A DNA stretch of 64,000 nucleotides, taken from the NCBI RefSeq assembly GCF_000621805.1, contig NZ_JHXH01000005.1, positions 123,311 through 187,310 of the forward strand, read 5' to 3'. Positions within the stretch are counted from its first letter, which is position 1; every line of letters begins with the position of its first letter. Origin of the DNA: Ruminococcus sp. FC2018 (GTDB taxonomy: Bacteria; Bacillota; Clostridia; Oscillospirales; Ruminococcaceae). Shown in pieces: positions 32,806-41,655 of this stretch. The notes under the pieces were generated by a model that saw only the letters and a program-made list of their open reading frames with translations, searched no databases and had not been told where the DNA came from. A program made the position numbers and the translations under genes.

Positions 32806-33207
32806 ATGAAGAAACGCTGTTTTGCACTTTCTGTGCTAATAATGATATGCGCTGTGCTTTTTGTGGGCTGCGGTGAAGAAAAATACGAGCTTGACGGGGT
32901 CGATGTGAGCAATATACAGGTGGATCTTGTTCGTGGCAGCGACGCCACATTCAAGTTTGACGTAAAAAACAGTTCAGACGAAAGCGTTTCTTTTGATGCG
33001 GGAAAATTCACCTTGAAGCTGGACGGGGACGACAATAAGATCATACGGTTCATGGGCGGAAAGGAAACCATAGATGCTGACAGCAAGGACACCGTTTCCT
33101 ATCTTGTATATGAAAATCACCCGGAAATGAAAGAGGACGACACAGTAAAGGTGTATTTTGACGACAAGGAGATCTGCGAGGTGAAGGTGGGAAAGATCGA
33201 GCTGTAA
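32806..33207 (+). CDS. Small lipoprotein, family unknown
   Basis: 133 residues: signal peptide with lipobox LFVGC, then one beta-rich domain (VDLVRGSDATFKFDVKNSSDE...FTLKLDG) that resembles small Ig-like lipoprotein domains. No enzyme motif. Strong Shine-Dalgarno AAGGAGG. Single-gene unit between the structured region and its own terminator. Confidence 0.85.
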   Translation: MKKRCFALSVLIMICAVLFVGCGEEKYELDGVDVSNIQVDLVRGSDATFKFDVKNSSDESVSFDAGKFTLKLDGDDNKIIRFMGGKETIDADSKDTVSYLVYENHPEMKEDDTVKVYFDDKEICEVKVGKIEL

Positions 33208-33256
33208 GCAGGGAGACAAGCCGCACTAACCGGAAATACTTTAATGTAAAAAATAA

Positions 33257-33298
33257 AGCTCCGTCGGGGAACCGATCCTCGGCGGAGCTGTTTTGCTG
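33257..33298 (+). terminator. Terminator of the small lipoprotein gene
   Basis: AGCTCCG pairs with CGGAGCT with an inner CGGGGA/TCCTCGG-type stem, then GTTTTGC. Confidence 0.7.
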
Positions 33299-33308
33299 CC
33301 TATTCTAT

Positions 33309-33986
33309 TCAGAAACTTACGTAGAACTTTGCCTGGTGGTGACCGCTGCTGTCGTCGCCGATCATTTCCGCTTTAAGGATAGTGATAGGGGTGATGGGGG
33401 CGGATTTTTCGCCGTCGTCGCCTGTTTTACGCTCTATTTTAAGGAAATCGTCAACCACTTCCATACCCTTTGTCACCATGCCGAAAGCAGCATAGTTCCC
33501 GTCGAGGAAGGTATCTTTGTCGGAATAGCAGATAAAGAACTGGCTGGATGCACTGTTGGGATCGGTTGTTCTTGCCATTGAGACAACGCTTCTTTTATGG
33601 CTTATGGTATTTTTGCTGAAACCGTTGGCGGAGAACTCGCCGTTGATAGTTGAGGCTTGCTTTTGTTTTCCGTCCAGGTCAAAGCCGCCGCCCTGAGCCA
33701 TAAAGTTTTCGATAACTCTGTGGAACACGGTACCGTCGTAGAATCCGTCCTTGACCAGCTTTTCAAAGTTTTCGCAGGTCACGGGGGCATACTCGCTGTA
33801 AAGGGTGATAACAAAGCTCTTGTTCTCATCCAGCCCCACAGATGAACTGCTTTCCTGAGCCTGAGATGAGCTTTTGCTGCTGTCGGCAGTGCTTGAGCTG
33901 TTGTGTCCGCATGATGACATTGAAAGCACCATTACTGCTGCGCAGGCAGTGCTGACAATGGTAGAGAGAAGTTTTCTTAATTTCAT
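33309..33986 (-). CDS. Cyclophilin-type peptidyl-prolyl isomerase lipoprotein
   Basis: 225 residues. Signal peptide with lipobox (SMSSC), Ser-rich linker (about 25-50), then a cyclophilin domain: FHRVIENFMAQGG, the catalytic Arg-containing stretch, SQFFICYSDKDTFLDGNYAAFG. It helps proteins fold outside the membrane. Single unit; the start is supported by GGAAAG upstream. Confidence 0.94.
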   Translation of the reverse strand: MKLRKLLSTIVSTACAAVMVLSMSSCGHNSSSTADSSKSSSQAQESSSSVGLDENKSFVITLYSEYAPVTCENFEKLVKDGFYDGTVFHRVIENFMAQGGGFDLDGKQKQASTINGEFSANGFSKNTISHKRSVVSMARTTDPNSASSQFFICYSDKDTFLDGNYAAFGMVTKGMEVVDDFLKIERKTGDDGEKSAPITPITILKAEMIGDDSSGHHQAKFYVSF

Positions 33987-34022
33987 AATTACTTTCCTTT
34001 CCCGGTATGTTCAATACCATTT

Positions 34023-34529
34023 TCAGATATCGCTGTTTTCATAAATAATGCTGGAAAAGCTGCCGCCGCAGGCATTGACAAGGTCGGAGGGGGAGAGAAG
34101 TATCTGCGAGCCCAGCCTTCCTCCGCTTATGATTATTCTGTCATGCTCACGTGCGGACAGATCCACCACGGTGGGGAACAGTTTTTTCATGCCAAGAGGG
34201 GAGCACCCTCCTCTGATATACCCTGTGACGGAATTTATATCCCTTACATGGAGCATCTCCACGGATTTTTCCCCCACAGACCTGGCGGCTTTTTTCATAT
34301 CAAGCTCTTTGTCCACGGGGATAACGAAAACAAAATATCCCCCGCTTTTTCCCTTTGTCACAAGGGTCTTGAAGGAGCTTGCGCAGTCCTGTCCCAGCTT
34401 TTGAGCGATCTGAATGCCGTCGATAAACTCGTCACACTCATAGGTGTTCACCTCATAGTTTATCCCTTTGCTGTCCAGAATACGCATGGCATTTGTCTTT
34501 ATGTCCTTATCTTTTTTTGCCTTACCCAT
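34023..34529 (-). CDS. ybaK: Cys-tRNA(Pro)/aminoacyl-tRNA deacylase YbaK
   Basis: 168 residues with the YbaK/ProX fold: FKTLVTKGKSGGYFVFVIPVDKELDMKKAA, GYIRGGCSPLGMKK, and the closing ISGGRLGSQILLSPSDLV. It clears mischarged Cys-tRNA(Pro). Start abuts the stop of the kinase-like gene upstream (no gap), so the two are co-transcribed. Confidence 0.94.
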   Translation of the reverse strand: MGKAKKDKDIKTNAMRILDSKGINYEVNTYECDEFIDGIQIAQKLGQDCASSFKTLVTKGKSGGYFVFVIPVDKELDMKKAARSVGEKSVEMLHVRDINSVTGYIRGGCSPLGMKKLFPTVVDLSAREHDRIIISGGRLGSQILLSPSDLVNACGGSFSSIIYENSDI

Positions 34530-35123
34530 TTACTCGGACATCTCCACTATCTTTGCGATTATGTCCGCACAGGTCTCATAGCCCAGTTTACCGCTGTCAA
34601 GGCATATATCGTAGCTGTCGATGCTGCCCCAGACCTTATTGGTATTGGAGGAATAATACTTTGCACGCTTTGTGTCGTACTTTTTAAGTCTGTCCTCAAC
34701 GTCCTCATACTCGATCCCGTGATTTTCAGTTGCGTTCTGCACACGCTTGGTAAGGGGTGCGGTAATGAACACGCTCAGTGTCTTGACCTTGTTTTTAAGG
34801 ATGTAGTCGGCGCATCTTCCCACGATAACGCAAGGCTCTTTGGAGCAGATATCAAGTATTATCTCGGCTTCTGCGGCAAAAATCTTCTCCGCAAGGGTAA
34901 GCTCCGACTGACCGAAGATGTTTATAGGGGTTTTGAGCCAGTTCATCATGCTTTCCTCGTATTTTGCCACTTCGGTCATGGGCACGCCAACCTTTTCGGC
35001 AGCCTGCTCCACAAGCTCTCTGTCATAGCATTTTACACCCAGCTTTTCTGCCGCCAGCTTGCCGATATCGCTTCCTCCGGCACAGAATCTTCTGCCTATG
35101 GTGACGACCTTTATCTTTGCCAT
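34530..35123 (-). CDS. Cytidylate kinase-like family protein, copy 2
   Basis: 197 residues, same family as 23890-24522: IGRRFCAGGSDIGKLAAEKLG, CYDRELVEQAAEKVG, GRCADYILK, DTKRAKYYSSNT. The glycine loop reads RRFCAGGSDIG here against REFGSGGREIG in copy 1. Start at 35123 fits AAAGGAGG. Substrate unknown. Confidence 0.88.
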   Translation of the reverse strand: MAKIKVVTIGRRFCAGGSDIGKLAAEKLGVKCYDRELVEQAAEKVGVPMTEVAKYEESMMNWLKTPINIFGQSELTLAEKIFAAEAEIILDICSKEPCVIVGRCADYILKNKVKTLSVFITAPLTKRVQNATENHGIEYEDVEDRLKKYDTKRAKYYSSNTNKVWGSIDSYDICLDSGKLGYETCADIIAKIVEMSE

Positions 35124-35245
35124 TTTATGACCTCCTTTGCCCCGGGCGATTGTACCGGGCGATGTTATAATACACACCTATTATAATACTTTTTGAATCA
35201 TATGTCAATGAATGGCACAGTATGTTAAAAGTTTTGGGAATATTA

Positions 35246-35274
35246 TTGACAATCAGGAGCCATTGTTGTATAAT
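35246..35274 (+). promoter_or_regulatory. Consensus sigma-A promoter of secA
   Basis: TTGACA (35246-35251), 17-base spacer, TATAAT (35269-35274). Confidence 0.88.
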
Positions 35275-35362
35275 GTATAGTGTATTTTTGTAGCTATATG
35301 AGAGTATGCCCACAGGATAAAGACAACAAAATGCGAACTAAAAATAAAGGTGGAAAGATAAA

Positions 35363-38152
35363 ATGGGTCTTGTTGACAAAATTTTCGGAAACTACTCCAA
35401 GAAGGAGCTTAAAAAGATAGAGCCTTTGAAGCAGGCTGTGCTTGACCTTGAGGAAAAGTACAGCGCTATGGATAACAAAGAGCTTTCTTCACAGACACAG
35501 GTGCTGAGAGAGAGAGTACAAAACGGTGAGACGCTTGACGATGTGCTCACGGATGCTCTTGCGGTTTGCCGTGAGGCGGCGTACAGAGTTCTTGACAAAA
35601 AAGCTTATCCGGTACAGATAATCGGTGCTATCGTGCTTCACCAGGGACGTATCGCCGAGATGAAGACAGGTGAAGGTAAGACGCTGGTGGCTTGTCTTGC
35701 GGCATATGCAAATTCCCTTGACGGCAAGGGCGTTCACGTTGTTACCGTCAACGACTATCTGGCAAAATTCCAGTCCGAGGAAATGGGAAAGGTGTTCAAG
35801 TTCCTGGGCTGCACTATCGGCTGTGTTCTGCCGGGAATGAGCAACGACGATAAGCGCATAGCGTACAACTCCGACATTACCTACGGTACCAACAACGAAT
35901 TCGGATTTGACTATCTGCGTGATAACATGGTCATCTACAAAAAGGACAAGGTCCAGAGAGAACACTCCTTTGCGATCGTGGACGAGGTGGACTCCATACT
36001 CATAGACGAGGCGAGAACTCCGCTTATTATTTCCGGTCAGGGAGACAAGTCTACCCAGCTTTACACCCTTGCAGACAGATTCGCCAAGACCCTGAAGGCG
36101 GTCAAGGTAGTGGAAATGGACGACAAGGCTGATAACGACGCTCTGGGCGGCGACTACATCATTGACGAAAAGGCAAGGACTGCAACACTTACCAAGAGCG
36201 GTGTGAAGAAAGCTGAAAAGGCTTTCAACGTCATCAACCTTATGGACACCGAAAATATGACGCTTCTGCATCATATCAACCAGGCTATCAAAGCCAACGG
36301 CACCATGAGAAAGGATATAGATTACGTTGTAAAGGACGGTCAGGTGCTCATTGTTGACGAGTTCACCGGTCGTATCATGATAGGCAGACGTTTCAATGAC
36401 GGTCTGCACCAGGCTATCGAGGCTAAGGAAGGCGTTGAGGTGGCAAGAGAGTCAAAGACTATTGCGACCATTACCTTCCAGAATTACTTCAGGCTTTACG
36501 AAAAGCTTTCAGGTATGACAGGTACTGCCCTCACAGAAGAGGACGAGTTCAGAGAGATATACAGACTGGACGTTATCGAGGTGCCCACAAACAAGCCTAT
36601 CGCAAGAATAGACCACCCGGACGTTATCTTCAAGACGGAAAAGGGCAAGTATAACGCTGTTATCGAGCAGATAAAGGAATGTCACGAAAAGGGACAGCCG
36701 GTCCTGGTCGGTACGGTATCTATCGAAAAGAGTGAATACCTGTCCAAGCTTTTGAAAAACAAGGGCATCAAGCATGAAGTGCTCAATGCCAAGTATCATG
36801 ACAAGGAAGCACTTATCGTTGCACAGGCAGGTAAGTTCGGTGCAGTTACCATTGCCACCAACATGGCAGGACGTGGTACCGATATTATGCTGGGTGGTAA
36901 CGCAGAGTACAAGGCTCTTGCACAGCTCCAGAAGGAAGGCTACACCGAGGAAGTGGCTGTGGCAGCTTCCGGTCCTTCGGTAACGGAGGATGAGGAGATA
37001 CTTGAGGCAAGAAAGAGATACACAGAGCTTTATAAGGATTATTCTGCCGAGGTAGCAGAGCTTGCCGACAAGGTAAGAGAGGCAGGCGGACTTTACATTA
37101 TCGGTACCGAAAGACACGAGGCAAGGCGTATAGACAACCAGCTCCGTGGTCGTTCGGGACGTCAGGGTGACCCGGGCGAGAGCACATTCTTCCTATCCCT
37201 TGAGGACGACCTTATGAGAATTTTCGGCGGCGACAAGGTAACAGGCATAATGGACGCTCTGAAGGTGGACGAGAACACACCTATACAGTCAAAGATGCTT
37301 TCCAACATCATCGAGTCTTCACAGAAGAAGATAGAGGGAAGAAACTTCAATATCAGAAAGAATGTCCTCAACTACGACGACGTTATGAACACTCAGCGTG
37401 AGATAATCTACTCACAAAGACAAAAGGTGCTTGACGGCGAGGACGTTCACGATTATATCGTAAACATGATAAACCAGTATGTTGTGGATTCGGTAGACGC
37501 TTATCTGCTGGACGATGACATCAAGGACGACTGGAACCTCACAGGTCTTAGGGATCATCTGGCAGGTATCCTTACCACAGAGGACGATTTCAACTACACC
37601 GTTCAGGAGCTTGACGATGTGAACAAGGAAGATATCGTCAAGGAGCTTACCGAAAGGGCAGAGGCTATTTACAAAAAGCGTGAGCAGGAGCTGGGAACAG
37701 AGCTGCTTCACGAGGTAGAAAGAGTTTGCCTGCTCAAAGTCGTGGACACAAAGTGGATGGCTCACATCGACGACATGGAGGAGCTGAAAAAGGGTATCGG
37801 CCTTCGTTCCTACGGTCAGAAGAACCCTGTTGTCGAGTACCGTGTTGAGGGTATGGATATGTTTGACGACATGGTGGCTTCTATCCGTGAGGACACAGTA
37901 AGAATGGTATTTACCATTCAGGTGAGAAGAAACGAGGAAGCTCCACAGCGTGAAGACGTTTACAAGGAAAACAAGGTACATCACAACATGACTATCCGCA
38001 GAAAGGAAAAGATAGGCAGAAATGCTCCTTGTCCATGCGGAAGCGGCAAGAAATACAAGAACTGCTGCGGTGCAAACAAGACTACCACCGCACAGGACGC
38101 AAAGTCCGGTAAGGACACAAAGGAAAAAGACGAGGATAAGTCGGAAGAATAA
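35363..38152 (+). CDS. secA: Preprotein translocase ATPase SecA
   Basis: 929 residues. Walker A region EMKTGEGKTL, DEVDSILIDEARTPLIISG, GRGTDIMLGG and QLRGRSGRQGDPG are all present, and the C-terminal zinc-binding tail NAPCPCGSGKKYKNCC is complete. It drives proteins through SecYEG at the membrane. Single gene behind a consensus promoter with a hairpin after its stop. Confidence 0.98.
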   Translation: MGLVDKIFGNYSKKELKKIEPLKQAVLDLEEKYSAMDNKELSSQTQVLRERVQNGETLDDVLTDALAVCREAAYRVLDKKAYPVQIIGAIVLHQGRIAEMKTGEGKTLVACLAAYANSLDGKGVHVVTVNDYLAKFQSEEMGKVFKFLGCTIGCVLPGMSNDDKRIAYNSDITYGTNNEFGFDYLRDNMVIYKKDKVQREHSFAIVDEVDSILIDEARTPLIISGQGDKSTQLYTLADRFAKTLKAVKVVEMDDKADNDALGGDYIIDEKARTATLTKSGVKKAEKAFNVINLMDTENMTLLHHINQAIKANGTMRKDIDYVVKDGQVLIVDEFTGRIMIGRRFNDGLHQAIEAKEGVEVARESKTIATITFQNYFRLYEKLSGMTGTALTEEDEFREIYRLDVIEVPTNKPIARIDHPDVIFKTEKGKYNAVIEQIKECHEKGQPVLVGTVSIEKSEYLSKLLKNKGIKHEVLNAKYHDKEALIVAQAGKFGAVTIATNMAGRGTDIMLGGNAEYKALAQLQKEGYTEEVAVAASGPSVTEDEEILEARKRYTELYKDYSAEVAELADKVREAGGLYIIGTERHEARRIDNQLRGRSGRQGDPGESTFFLSLEDDLMRIFGGDKVTGIMDALKVDENTPIQSKMLSNIIESSQKKIEGRNFNIRKNVLNYDDVMNTQREIIYSQRQKVLDGEDVHDYIVNMINQYVVDSVDAYLLDDDIKDDWNLTGLRDHLAGILTTEDDFNYTVQELDDVNKEDIVKELTERAEAIYKKREQELGTELLHEVERVCLLKVVDTKWMAHIDDMEELKKGIGLRSYGQKNPVVEYRVEGMDMFDDMVASIREDTVRMVFTIQVRRNEEAPQREDVYKENKVHHNMTIRRKEKIGRNAPCPCGSGKKYKNCCGANKTTTAQDAKSGKDTKEKDEDKSEE

Positions 38153-38161
38153 ATCACAGTG

Positions 38162-38195
38162 CAGGGCGGTAAAGGAGATTTTTCCGCCCTGTTTG
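38162..38195 (+). terminator. Hairpin after secA
   Basis: CAGGGCGG pairs with CCGCCCTG, then TTTGC; the T-run is short, so read-through into the next gene is likely. Confidence 0.6.
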
Positions 38196-38215
38196 CGCAG
38201 ATAGCGGGGGAGACT

Positions 38216-38845
38216 ATGAACGCACTGGCATTGATTTGTACTATAGAGCTGCTGGCATCAGCATTTGCATGGTATATGGACCTGTTCATATTTTGGGTGG
38301 TCGGATTTATAGGGTTTATGATAATGCTTCCGGTCACCGTGGCGGCGTGGATAGGGTACTTTTACAACAAGGCGAGAATGGCGCAGGGCAAGCCGAAGGG
38401 GAACGTGCTTGTGATCTTTGCGGTATTTACGGGAATTTGCTTTGTGGTAGATTTTATTTTCGGTTTGGTTTATTTTAATAGCCAAAACGCACCGGACAAG
38501 TTCGGATACGCTTTTATGATGCTGTTTCTCGTATCGCCGATACTGTTTATGGAGTTTATGGGAACACTTATCGGAGCCATCGTCAAAAGCAAGGATAAGC
38601 CCCGGAACAATGTTCCCTACGGGTTTTATGCAAACCCTGTAAATACACAATATAACAGTATGTATCAGGGCTATCCCGGCGGTGGATATCCCAATTATCA
38701 GAACTATCCTAATCAGAATGTAAGCTATCCTAATTATCCCAGCTATCAGAACGGGAATTACCCGAACTATCAGAATAACCCCAATGGGTACTATCCATAC
38801 GACCCGAACAACAATTATCAGAACAATGATTTCGGCGGGAGATAA
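38216..38845 (+). CDS. Four-helix membrane protein with Tyr/Asn/Pro-rich tail
   Basis: 209 residues. About four membrane segments (5-25, 30-50, 70-95, 105-130), then a low-complexity tail of YPNYQN-type repeats (about 155-205). Family unknown. The start at 38216 fits GGGGGAG; a longer frame from 38159 reads through the secA hairpin and is rejected. The PrsW protein at 61126 has a similar kind of Gln/Tyr-rich tail. Confidence 0.75.
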   Translation: MNALALICTIELLASAFAWYMDLFIFWVVGFIGFMIMLPVTVAAWIGYFYNKARMAQGKPKGNVLVIFAVFTGICFVVDFIFGLVYFNSQNAPDKFGYAFMMLFLVSPILFMEFMGTLIGAIVKSKDKPRNNVPYGFYANPVNTQYNSMYQGYPGGGYPNYQNYPNQNVSYPNYPSYQNGNYPNYQNNPNGYYPYDPNNNYQNNDFGGR

Positions 38846-38847
38846 AT

Positions 38848-39351
38848 ATGCAGTACGTTTACAGAATGGCGGATATGGGCGACCTTGAGATGCTTGTTTC
38901 GTCAAGGGTAATGGTGCTCAGGGCGGCGAACAAGCTGCCTGATGATGCAGATATGAACGAGATCGAGGCGCAGTCGAGGGAGTATTACAAAAAAGCGCTT
39001 GCAGACGGCAGCCACACGGCGTATCTCGTGTTTGACGGCGACAGGCTTATCGGTACGGGCGGCATGAGCTATTACAGCGTTATGCCCACCTGTGATGTGC
39101 CCACAGGCAAAAAGGCGTATGTGATGAATATGTACACCGACCCCGAGTACAGACGGCAGGGTATTGCTTACAAGACGCTCGAGCTGCTGGTTGAAGACGC
39201 AAAGGCAAGGGGAGTGGAGCACATCACGCTCGAGGCGACGGATATGGGCAGACCACTTTACGAAAAGTACGGCTTTGTGCAGATGCAAAGCGAGATGCAG
39301 CTGGATAGGGGGAAGCAATGCAGTGCTAAAAATCATTGCTGCTGTCGGTAA
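38848..39351 (+). CDS. GNAT-family N-acetyltransferase
   Basis: 167 residues. The acetyl-CoA-binding pattern MNMYTDPEYRRQGIAYKTLELL and the closing LYEKYGFVQM are clear. N-terminal MADMGDLEMLVSSRV is typical of small-molecule acetyltransferases. Substrate unknown. Starts 2 bases after the membrane protein. Confidence 0.92.
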   Translation: MQYVYRMADMGDLEMLVSSRVMVLRAANKLPDDADMNEIEAQSREYYKKALADGSHTAYLVFDGDRLIGTGGMSYYSVMPTCDVPTGKKAYVMNMYTDPEYRRQGIAYKTLELLVEDAKARGVEHITLEATDMGRPLYEKYGFVQMQSEMQLDRGKQCSAKNHCCCR

Positions 39352-39437
39352 AAATAATCAGCAAAAGCCCTTTTGAACAGTATATACAGCATTATGCTGA
39401 TGATAAATTGAAATCCAATAACGAAAGGTTGATAAAA

Positions 39438-40697
39438 ATGACAGCATTCAAGCCGGCAGATATTCTTCTGCCAAAGAATACGGATATGACAAAGTGGGCG
39501 GTGGTTGCCTGCGACCAGTACACCAGCGAGCCGCAGTACTGGGCGGACGTTGAAAAGATAACTCAGGGCAGCAAAACTACCCTTGACCTTATCCTGCCCG
39601 AGGTTTACCTTGAGGGAGACGATGTTGATACACGTATCGCACGTATCCACGAGAAGATGAACGAGTACACGGCACAGGATTCCTTCACCGAGTACAAGGA
39701 TTCGCTTATCTATATTGAGCGTACTCAGGCGGACGGAAAGGTGAGAGCAGGCATTGTGGGCGCTATCGACCTTGAAGAATATGACTACAACAAAGGGTCA
39801 AAGAGCAAGGTAAGGGCTACCGAGGCAACTGTTGTTGAGCGCATACCACCGAGAATAAAGGTAAGGCGTGGTGCGCCTGTGGAGCTGCCCCACATAATGA
39901 TACTGATAGACGATGTGAAAAAGCAGGTAGTGGAGCCGCTGGCTGCAAAGAAGGACAGCTTTGAAAAGGTGTATGACTTTGACATGATGAAAAACGGCGG
40001 TCACATAACCGGCTGGCTTATAGACAAGCAGACACAGAGCGAGCTGCTTGCTGCTTTTGACAAGCTGGACTCACAGGCTGAATTCAATGAGCGTTACGGT
40101 TACGAAAACGAAGCTCCCCTTACTTTTGCAATGGGCGACGGAAACCACTCTCTGGCAACGGCAAAGGCATTTTATGAGGAGCAGAAGGCGCAAAACCCCG
40201 GCAAGGACATGACAAATGCAAGGTGCAGGTATGCGCTTGTGGAGATAGTTGACCTTCATTCTCCTGCGCTGGAGTTTGAGGCTATACACAGGATCTGCAC
40301 AGGCATTGACAGAGCAAAGCTTATGGCTGAGATGACCGAGGCTCTGGGGCTTTCAAAGGAGCCGAGCGAGCAGAAGATAACCGTTGTTACAGACGCAAAG
40401 CACGAAGATCTTTATATCCACAAGCCAAGCTCAAAGCTGACTGTGGGTTCGCTTCAGAATTTCCTTGACGCTTACATGAAGGAAAACGGCGGAAAGATAG
40501 ACTATATCCACGGAACAGAGGTAATAGACAGCCTTTCAAACAGCGGTGACGCTTTGGGAGTGCTGCTGCCTGATATGGCAAAGTCGGAGCTTTTCCCCAC
40601 AGTTATCTGTGACGGTGCGCTTCCCAGAAAGACCTTCTCTATGGGTCATGCATGGGACAAGAGATATTATGTTGAGGCAAGAAGGATAGCTGATTGA
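39438..40697 (+). CDS. DUF1015 family protein
   Basis: 419 residues: KPADILLPKNTDMTKWAVVACDQYTSEPQYW at the start, FAMGDGNHSLATAKA and a C-terminal VLLPDMAKSELFPTV. These match the DUF1015 family (also called SerK-like), some members of which are phosphotransferases. Start at 39438 follows GAAAGG. It shares one base with the PHP gene, so the two are coupled. Confidence 0.88.
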   Translation: MTAFKPADILLPKNTDMTKWAVVACDQYTSEPQYWADVEKITQGSKTTLDLILPEVYLEGDDVDTRIARIHEKMNEYTAQDSFTEYKDSLIYIERTQADGKVRAGIVGAIDLEEYDYNKGSKSKVRATEATVVERIPPRIKVRRGAPVELPHIMILIDDVKKQVVEPLAAKKDSFEKVYDFDMMKNGGHITGWLIDKQTQSELLAAFDKLDSQAEFNERYGYENEAPLTFAMGDGNHSLATAKAFYEEQKAQNPGKDMTNARCRYALVEIVDLHSPALEFEAIHRICTGIDRAKLMAEMTEALGLSKEPSEQKITVVTDAKHEDLYIHKPSSKLTVGSLQNFLDAYMKENGGKIDYIHGTEVIDSLSNSGDALGVLLPDMAKSELFPTVICDGALPRKTFSMGHAWDKRYYVEARRIAD

Positions 40698-41380
40698 TGG
40701 AATATTTGTATGAGACCCACTGCCACACCTCTCAGGCAAGTGCCTGTGCATCGGTGACGGGAGGGGAGCTTGCAAAGTTTTACAAAGCCCGGGGCTATGA
40801 CGGCATTATTGTCACAGACCATTTTTTCAATGGCAACACCTGCATCGACCAGAGCCTTGACTGGGAGAAAAGGTGCGAGCTTTACTGCGCCGGATACAAA
40901 GACGCAAAGCGTGTAGGCGACCGGATAGGTCTGACGGTCATGTTCGGTATTGAGTATTCATACAAGGGCACAGACCTGCTGACTTACGGTGTGGACGAGG
41001 ACTGGCTGAAGGCACACCCTGAGGTCATGGAGATAGATGTTCACGAGTATATAAAGCTCGTTCACGAAAGCGGCGGTATGATCGTTCACGCTCACCCGTT
41101 CAGAGAGGCATGGTACATTGACACCATAAGGCTGTATCCTTACGAGGTGGACGCTGTGGAGGTATTCAATGCGGGTAATCATGATGCGCAGTTCAACCGC
41201 CGTGCGTTATGGTACGCTGACAGCTACGGGCTTACAAAGACCGCAGGCTCGGACAGGCATGACACGGCGGACAAAGGCTGCGGGGTGACGATATTTAATG
41301 AAAAAATACACACCATACAGGATTATATAAGGCTTGTGAAGTCCTCGGGGATCTCACGGCTTATAGGCGAATACGAATAA
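40697..41380 (+). CDS. PHP-domain phosphoesterase
   Basis: 227 residues. PHP metal motifs: ETHCHTS, IIVTDHF, GIEYSY, VHAHPFR and AGSDRH. Related enzymes are histidinol phosphatases and nucleotidases; the substrate is not clear. Coupled to the DUF1015 gene by TGATG overlap. Confidence 0.9.
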   Translation: MEYLYETHCHTSQASACASVTGGELAKFYKARGYDGIIVTDHFFNGNTCIDQSLDWEKRCELYCAGYKDAKRVGDRIGLTVMFGIEYSYKGTDLLTYGVDEDWLKAHPEVMEIDVHEYIKLVHESGGMIVHAHPFREAWYIDTIRLYPYEVDAVEVFNAGNHDAQFNRRALWYADSYGLTKTAGSDRHDTADKGCGVTIFNEKIHTIQDYIRLVKSSGISRLIGEYE

Positions 41381-41384
41381 AAAA

Positions 41385-41411
41385 ACTCCCCTTTCCCGGG
41401 GAGATTTTTTT
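41385..41411 (+). terminator. Terminator of the secA-distal operon
   Basis: ACTCCCC pairs with GGGGAG, then ATTTTTTT. Confidence 0.85.
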
Positions 41412-41442
41412 GCGTCTTTTTTCACAGAGCTTTCATTTTAGA

Positions 41443-41478
41443 TTAAAGTATATTTAAGCTAAGGCGGTTATACTTTAA
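41443..41478. repeat. Inverted repeat with 10-base arms
   Basis: TTAAAGTATA (41443-41452) and TATACTTTAA (41469-41478), 16-base loop. Precedes a GC-rich structured stretch; no gene overlaps it. Confidence 0.6.
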
Positions 41479-41494
41479 ACATAGACAAAACAAA

Positions 41495-41570
41495 CACCTC
41501 CCCGGGCGGTTCGCTGCAGGGCGGCTGCCCGGGAACTTCTCCCCCTTACTTAGCCGGAGTCAGGCGGAGA
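41495..41570. other. GC-rich structured intergenic element
   Basis: CCCGGGC and GCCCGGG enclose GCAGGGCGGC; CTCCCC and GGCGGAG elements flank it. Between two terminators, so it could be a small independent RNA. Not recognised. Confidence 0.4.
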
Positions 41571-41600
41571 TTTGTTATAATAATTTTCTTCTTCCTTCCA

Positions 41601-41639
41601 CAAAAATACGAAAGACTGCCGTAAAAATGCGGCAGTCTT
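41601..41639 (-). terminator. Terminator of the ABC exporter operon
   Basis: AAAGACTGCCG and CGGCAGTCTTT, perfect 11-base arms, then TCGTATTTTT on the minus strand. Confidence 0.8.
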
Positions 41640-41655
41640 TTGTTTATGCGCCTTT

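Noticed and set aside
32667..33092. Minus-strand frame across the structured region and lipoprotein
   Set aside because: Antisense to a convincing lipoprotein with lipobox and Shine-Dalgarno.
41495..41570. SRP or 6S RNA
   Set aside because: No conserved SRP loop sequence and length is too short for 6S.
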